This document shows, in pieces, positions 59,706 through 64,000 of a stretch of 64,000 nt of DNA. Both the position numbers and the translations under genes were made by a program. Each line of letters begins with the position of its first letter. Positions within the stretch are counted from its first letter, which is position 1. Origin of the DNA: Seohaeicola saemankumensis (GTDB taxonomy: Bacteria > Pseudomonadota > Alphaproteobacteria > Rhodobacterales > Rhodobacteraceae); contig NZ_JAIUZI010000001.1 in NCBI RefSeq assembly GCF_020171285.1, positions 124,001-188,000 on the forward strand, written 5' to 3'. Under the pieces are notes generated by a model, which searched no databases, was not told the DNA's origin, and was given only the letters and a program-made list of their open reading frames with translations.

Positions 59706-61103
59706 ATGCGCCTGAGCCGCTATTTCCTGCCCGTACTCAAAGAAACGCCGTCCGAGGCGCAGATTGTCAGCCACCGGCTGATGCTGCGCGCCGGTATGAT
59801 CAAACAGGCCAGCGCCGGCATTTATTCCTGGTTGCCGCTTGGCCTGAAGGTTTTGCAAAACATCGAACGCATCGTGCACGAGGAACAGGCCCGCGCGGGT
59901 CACATTCCGGTGCTGATGCCGACGCTGCAATCGGCTGATCTGTGGCGGGAATCGGGGCGGTATGACGATTACGGTCAGGAAATGCTTCGGATGAAGGACC
60001 GGCATGACCGTGACATGCTGTTCACTCCGACGGCAGAAGAGCTGATCACCGACATCTTCCGTGCCCACGTCAGCAGCTACAAGGATCTGCCGCTGACCAT
60101 GTACCAGATCCAGTGGAAGTTCCGCGATGAGATCCGCCCGCGGTTTGGCGTGATGCGGGGGCGCGAGTTCTACATGAAGGATGGGTATAACTTCGACCTG
60201 ACCAAGGAAGACGCGCTGCATGCCTATAACCGGCATCTGGTCAGCTATCTGCGGACCTATGAACGCATGGGGCTGCAGGCGATTCCGATGCGCGCGGATT
60301 CCGGTCCGATCGGCGGCGACGACACGCACGAATTCCTCGTGCTGGCAGACACCGGTGAGTCCGAAGTCTTTTACGACCGCGAGATTACCGACCTGAAGTT
60401 CGGGGACCGTGAAATCGACTATGACAATGTCGAACAGTGTCAGGCGGTGCTGGAGGAGTTCACATCCCGGTATGCACGGACGGATGAAACCCATGACGAG
60501 GCGTTGTTCAATCAAATCCCCGAAGACCGCCGCCGCGTGGCGCGCGGGATCGAGGTCGGGCAGATCTTTTACTTCGGGACAAAGTATTCCGAACCGCTGG
60601 GCGCCACGGTTCAGGGGCCGGACGGCAAGTCCGTGCCGGTTCATATGGGCAGCCACGGCATCGGCGTCAGCCGTCTCGTCGGCGCGCTGATCGAGGCAAA
60701 CCACGACGAAAACGGCATTATCTGGCCCGAGGGGGTGACACCCTTCCACTGCGGCATCGTCAATCTGAAACAGGGCGACGACGCCGCTGATGCCGCCTGC
60801 GATCAGCTGTACAAGGCGCTGACAGCGGCCGGTTTGGAGCCGTTGTACGACGATCGCAAGGAACGGGCGGGCGGCAAATTCGCCACCATGGATCTGATCG
60901 GTTTGCCTTGGCGGATCACCGTCGGGCCGCGCGGTTTGAAGAATGGCGTCGTTGAACTGACCTCGCGCAGAACCGGAGAAAGCGAAGAGCTGACACCGGA
61001 AGAGGCCGTTCGCAAAGTGGTCGAGATTTATTCGCCGCACCACGAACATGTGGCCAAACACTGGGAACCTATGGCCAAACGGTCTTTTCACACCTGGGTT
61101 TGA
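59706..61103 (+). CDS. proS: Prolyl-tRNA synthetase (short form without editing domain)
   Basis: 465 residues, shorter than the 570-residue bacterial form because the insertion (editing) domain between motifs 2 and 3 is absent, as normal in alphaproteobacteria. Motif 2 ([28 protein letters not shown]) and motif 3 ([14 protein letters not shown]) are present. The last 20 residues ([14 protein letters not shown]...) extend past the usual end. It charges tRNA-Pro. AAGGAAACC precedes the start. Confidence 0.95.
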   Translation: MRLSRYFLPVLKETPSEAQIVSHRLMLRAGMIKQASAGIYSWLPLGLKVLQNIERIVHEEQARAGHIPVLMPTLQSADLWRESGRYDDYGQEMLRMKDRHDRDMLFTPTAEELITDIFRAHVSSYKDLPLTMYQIQWKFRDEIRPRFGVMRGREFYMKDGYNFDLTKEDALHAYNRHLVSYLRTYERMGLQAIPMRADSGPIGGDDTHEFLVLADTGESEVFYDREITDLKFGDREIDYDNVEQCQAVLEEFTSRYARTDETHDEALFNQIPEDRRRVARGIEVGQIFYFGTKYSEPLGATVQGPDGKSVPVHMGSHGIGVSRLVGALIEANHDENGIIWPEGVTPFHCGIVNLKQGDDAADAACDQLYKALTAAGLEPLYDDRKERAGGKFATMDLIGLPWRITVGPRGLKNGVVELTSRRTGESEELTPEEAVRKVVEIYSPHHEHVAKHWEPMAKRSFHTWV

Positions 61104-61228
61104 CGCCTGGCGGAATGAGGCAGGGCGCAAAGTGGCAAAGCCACTTGCGTCGGCCGGGCGGGCGATGTGATGGTAGACGGGCCCGCCATGCAAATTGCGC
61201 GGGCGCATGATCTCAAGAGGAGAATGTG

Positions 61229-61546
61229 ATGCCCAGAACTGTGATGCCCGGACTGGCGCTTGCCGCGATATGTGCGATGGTTGCACCGGCGATTGCGACG
61301 GCGCAGACCGCGCCGGCGTTGATTGCTGGTGCCCCCGCGCCGCAGCCGGGCGACTTTTGCTATTACGCGGGGTTGGCCTACTCCGAAAGCGCGATGCTGA
61401 CCATCGACGTGCCGTTTCGCCGCGACAGCCCGGCAGCTACCCAGAAAGAGCTTTTGACCTGTGTTCGGTCCGAGGACGGGCAGTCATTGGTTTGGGCCGG
61501 CACCAACCTGGAGCGACCGGGAACGGTTTTGCGGGTCGGCGAGTAA
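61229..61546 (+). CDS. Small exported protein
   Basis: 105 residues, or 106 from a GTG three bases earlier, after AGGAGA. The signal peptide ends near ATAQ. The mature part has two Cys (DFCYYAGLAY and LLTCVRSEDG) that could form a disulfide, and SLVWAGTNLERPGT near the C-terminus. No known domain is recognised. It converges with the next gene. Confidence 0.6.
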   Translation: MPRTVMPGLALAAICAMVAPAIATAQTAPALIAGAPAPQPGDFCYYAGLAYSESAMLTIDVPFRRDSPAATQKELLTCVRSEDGQSLVWAGTNLERPGTVLRVGE

Positions 61547-61558
61547 TTCGATAGGCGT

Positions 61559-61933
61559 TCAGTCGGGTGCGCGGGGCACGCCCGAGGTATGCAACTCTCC
61601 CCGTCCGGGATCATTGTGAGTTTGCCGGACAACCGGTCTTCCCAGCCGCACAACCAGTTCGCGCAGGCTGGTGCCCAAAGATTGCAGTGAACAGACAGGC
61701 GCCCCAGTCTGCTGATCCGTCAGGCACAGGGTCCCATATCGAAATGCCAACGCATAGCCTCTGGCCTGCAGGGCCGCGCATAACGCGGGCCAGCTGCTGG
61801 CGCTATTAAGGATTGGCAACAGCCACCCACGCATCAACGCTGCGGTTTCGCAATCCAGGGCCGCTTGGAACGGTTCGGCAGGGCAAGGTTTCGTGATGGT
61901 GTCTGACTTCGCAATGCCGGGTTCTGCTCCCAT
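61559..61933 (-). CDS. Uncharacterised cytoplasmic protein
   Basis: 124 residues starting at an ATG after AGGAGGAG, a strong ribosome-binding site. A central block SASSWPALCAALQARGYALAFRYG and LCLTDQQTGAPVCSLQSLG has the repeated strand/helix look of small DNA- or ligand-binding modules seen near relaxases in alphaproteobacteria, from memory. Function unknown. Confidence 0.55.
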   Translation of the reverse strand: MGAEPGIAKSDTITKPCPAEPFQAALDCETAALMRGWLLPILNSASSWPALCAALQARGYALAFRYGTLCLTDQQTGAPVCSLQSLGTSLRELVVRLGRPVVRQTHNDPGRGELHTSGVPRAPD

Positions 61934-62234
61934 GATCTCCTCCTGGCGGGTTCAAGGTGAAACAAGCCGCTTTGCGAGCGCGGTTGTTTGACCATGCCGG
62001 AAGCTTCCCAAGCTTTGGGTGCAATCCAAAGTGCAATCGCGCCTTACGCGCGGTTGATGGTTAATTTGGGCTTGAGCAAAGTGACAATGACAGCGCCGTC
62101 CTGCGATTGTTGAACAGGTAAACCCGCCGAAGCCCGGCGCGGACCAATGAGGGCGCGCCCCGCGCCAACAGCATTCTGCGCTTGACCACTTGCCTGCAAA
62201 CCCTCAGGTTTCGGCCAAAAGAGCAGGAGCCGGA
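61934..62234. other. Intergenic region before the Lol genes
   Basis: No gene is supported. It must hold the promoters of the divergent neighbour and of lolC/E. A repeated GTGCAATC occurs at about 62020-62040. No terminator or palindrome of note. Confidence 0.4.
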
Positions 62235-63521
62235 ATGGCCAAATCTCCCGCCCCCTTTGCGCCGTTTGAATGGATCATCGCCTGGCGCTATCTGCGCGCC
62301 CGCCGCGCCGAAGGCGGGGTCAGCGTCATGACCTGGATCAGCCTGATCGGAATCGCTCTGGCGGTCTTTGCCTTGGTCTCGACATTGGCGATCCGCGAGG
62401 GGTTGCGCGCCGATTTCATCAAACAGATGCTGGGCGCGAACGCGCATGTCGAGGTACACATGCGCCCGCAGGTCACCGACGGGCGGCTGGGCGATCACCT
62501 GATCCGTGACTATGCAGATGTCGCTGACCGGCTTGAGGCGATGGAGGGCGTCATTGACGCCGCACCCCTGGTCAGGGCGCAGGTCATGGGCAGCTTTCGT
62601 GGCCGCAACGCGCCGGTGGACGTTTACGGGATCACGCTTGACGACCTGATGGACTATCCGCTGGTTGCAGACCCGGAAACGGCCACGGGCGATTTGGCGC
62701 GGCTGAACGATGGGGTCGCTCTGGGCAGCGCGCTGGCGCGGCAACTGTCTGTGGGTGTTGGTGATCGCGTCAAATTCATCTCGCCGGACGGCGTCAAGAC
62801 TGCGCTGGGCACCTCGCCCCGGATATCGGCCTATGAGGTGGTTTATGTCTTTTCCTTCGATCAGGGGCTGATCGACCGGACCCGCGCCTATCTGCCGTTG
62901 AGCGAGGCGCAATCGTTTTTCAACAAGGAGGGCGGTGTCGACCAGATCGACGTGCTGGTGCGCGAACCGGAAACCGTTCAGACGATGGTCGCTCCGATCG
63001 AGGCTGCCGCCGGGCCGCGCGCCTATGCCTGGACCTGGCAAGATCGGTTTGGCGACATGCTGCGTGCGTTGAAGTTGCAGGACAATGCAATCTTTGTCGT
63101 ACTGGCTATTCTCGTCCTGATCGCCGCGCTGAACATCGTGTCCGGGCTGATCATGCTGGTCAAGAACAAGGGACGCGACATCGGCATCCTGCGAACCGTC
63201 GGTCTGAGCGAAGGTTCGGTGTTGCGGGTGTTCTTTCTGTGTGGCGCGCTGGTCGGGACCTGCGGCACCATTCTGGGTGTCATTCTGGGCATAGTGTTTT
63301 CGCTGAACATCGAGTCCGTCTATGCCTTGGTAAACACGCTATCGGGCGACGGGGTGCAGCGGCTGGAGGCCAACGGTTTCATCTTTCCCTCGGCAAAACT
63401 TACGGTCGGGGACGTCGCCGCGTCGGCGGGGCTGAGTATCGCGCTCAGTTGGCTGATCACCTTCTTTCCGGCCCGCCGGGCGGCGCGGATGAACCCGGTC
63501 GAGGCGCTGCGCTATGAGTGA
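62235..63521 (+). CDS. lolC: Lipoprotein-releasing ABC permease LolC/LolE
   Basis: 428 residues. The N-terminal FEWIIAWRYLRARRAEGGVSVMTWISLIGIALAVFAL is the LolC/E signature, followed by the periplasmic domain and three C-terminal helices with KNKGRDIGILRTVGLSEGSVLRVF. It extracts lipoproteins from the inner membrane with LolD for delivery to LolA. Many alphaproteobacteria have one fused LolC/E-type permease. It overlaps lolD by eight bases. Confidence 0.92.
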   Translation: MAKSPAPFAPFEWIIAWRYLRARRAEGGVSVMTWISLIGIALAVFALVSTLAIREGLRADFIKQMLGANAHVEVHMRPQVTDGRLGDHLIRDYADVADRLEAMEGVIDAAPLVRAQVMGSFRGRNAPVDVYGITLDDLMDYPLVADPETATGDLARLNDGVALGSALARQLSVGVGDRVKFISPDGVKTALGTSPRISAYEVVYVFSFDQGLIDRTRAYLPLSEAQSFFNKEGGVDQIDVLVREPETVQTMVAPIEAAAGPRAYAWTWQDRFGDMLRALKLQDNAIFVVLAILVLIAALNIVSGLIMLVKNKGRDIGILRTVGLSEGSVLRVFFLCGALVGTCGTILGVILGIVFSLNIESVYALVNTLSGDGVQRLEANGFIFPSAKLTVGDVAASAGLSIALSWLITFFPARRAARMNPVEALRYE

Positions 63522-64000
63522 TCCGGTCCTGAGCCTCAGCGCGATTGCCAAGACTTACAATGCCGGTCTGCCGGGCGAGGTCCGCGTCTTGCAGGGCATC
63601 GACCTGTATATCTCTCCGGGCGAAGTGGTGGCTCTTGTTGCACCGTCTGGTGCGGGGAAATCGACGTTACTGCATATTGCCGGCCTGCTGGATACGCCGG
63701 ACGCGGGCAACGTCAGGATCGCGGGGCAGGATATGACCGGAAAAAGCGATCGGGCGCGAACCGCTGTCCGGCGCCGCGATGTCGGTTTCGTCTACCAGTT
63801 CCATCACCTTTTGCCCGAGTTCACGGCGGCGGAAAACGTGGTCTTGCCGCAATTGGCAAATGGTGTTTCGGCGGTCGCGGCAAATGATCGGGCGCTGGAT
63901 TTGCTGGACCGTGTCGGCGTTGCTGCGCGTGCCGGTCACCGTCCGGCAGCCCTGTCGGGCGGCGAACAGCAAAGGGTGGCGTTTTGTCGGGCTTTGGCGA
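63514..64000 (+). CDS. lolD: Lipoprotein-releasing ABC ATPase LolD (3' end outside window)
   Basis: The first 162 codons are visible. They contain Walker A APSGAGKS, the Q-loop region FVYQFHHLLPEFTAAENV (a LolD hallmark), and the signature SGGEQQRVAFCRALA, where the window ends. Walker B is outside. It energises lipoprotein release by LolC/E. Frame intact as far as seen, in contrast to the frameshifted LolD-like ATPase at 5010-5697. Confidence 0.92.
   Translation, partial: MSDPVLSLSAIAKTYNAGLPGEVRVLQGIDLYISPGEVVALVAPSGAGKSTLLHIAGLLDTPDAGNVRIAGQDMTGKSDRARTAVRRRDVGFVYQFHHLLPEFTAAENVVLPQLANGVSAVAANDRALDLLDRVGVAARAGHRPAALSGGEQQRVAFCRALA

Overview
The window is a high-GC chromosomal segment from an alphaproteobacterium, most likely a marine roseobacter-type Rhodobacterales. 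The evidence is the gene content: an HdaA-like DnaA regulator, a PccR-type acyl-CoA regulator with propionyl-CoA carboxylase and methylmalonyl-CoA mutase, a choline-sulfate/choline oxidation cluster, a pcm-tolC-PopZ-like run, DUF6280, DUF6497 and DUF1036 proteins, and a short ProS.

Layout. (1) 1-7.7 kb: a plus-strand cluster of two N-acyl-D-amino-acid deacylase-like amidohydrolases, two DUF3299 proteins, an OprB-like porin and an ABC ATPase/FtsX-type permease pair. The permease carries a His/Asp-rich loop, and the ATPase gene is interrupted by one extra A. (2) 7.7-13.0 kb: an accessory island. It holds a DNA methyltransferase scrap, an IS66 remnant fused in frame to a broken DUF6880 gene, a 47-residue ORF, a large serine recombinase, a TraG/VirD4-like ATPase and a DUF3768 protein. 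It stops just short of tRNA-Cys. (3) 13.3-31.7 kb: mostly core genes: pcm, tolC, a PopZ-like acidic protein, cobQ, DUF6280, efp, a lipid-type methyltransferase, an acyl-CoA transferase, an orphan ABC membrane domain with an adaptor protein, ygfZ, a glycosyltransferase, an atypical SDR, argP/lysE, pirin, an EamA transporter and a DUF1036 protein. (4) 31.7-36 kb: betI-betC-betA without betB, then a YdcH-like gene behind a probable FNR box.

(5) 36-49.2 kb: the propionyl-CoA module, with pccR, an MFS pump, pccB, pccA and mcm. Small lipoproteins, a cupin, DUF6497, DUF4174 and sulfotransferase-like genes are interleaved. PccR-type TTTGCAAA motifs lie before pccR and pccB. CobQ (cobyric acid synthase) at 17-18.6 kb belongs to the pathway that makes the mutase cofactor. 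(6) 49.2-59.5 kb: MAPEG, VOC, GNAT and TerB/DnaJ proteins, two membrane-linked glycosyltransferases, an EEP hydrolase, then a minus-strand run of an AI-2E family protein, hdaA and ppx/gppA. (7) 59.7-64 kb: proS, two small unknowns, and lolC/E with the start of lolD.

The best candidate for an undescribed system is the first 7.7 kb. It looks like an envelope pathway coupling a porin, periplasmic deacylases and a MacB/Lol-type ABC unit whose permease may sense or bind metal. All calls come from reading the sequence and from family knowledge; no searches were run.
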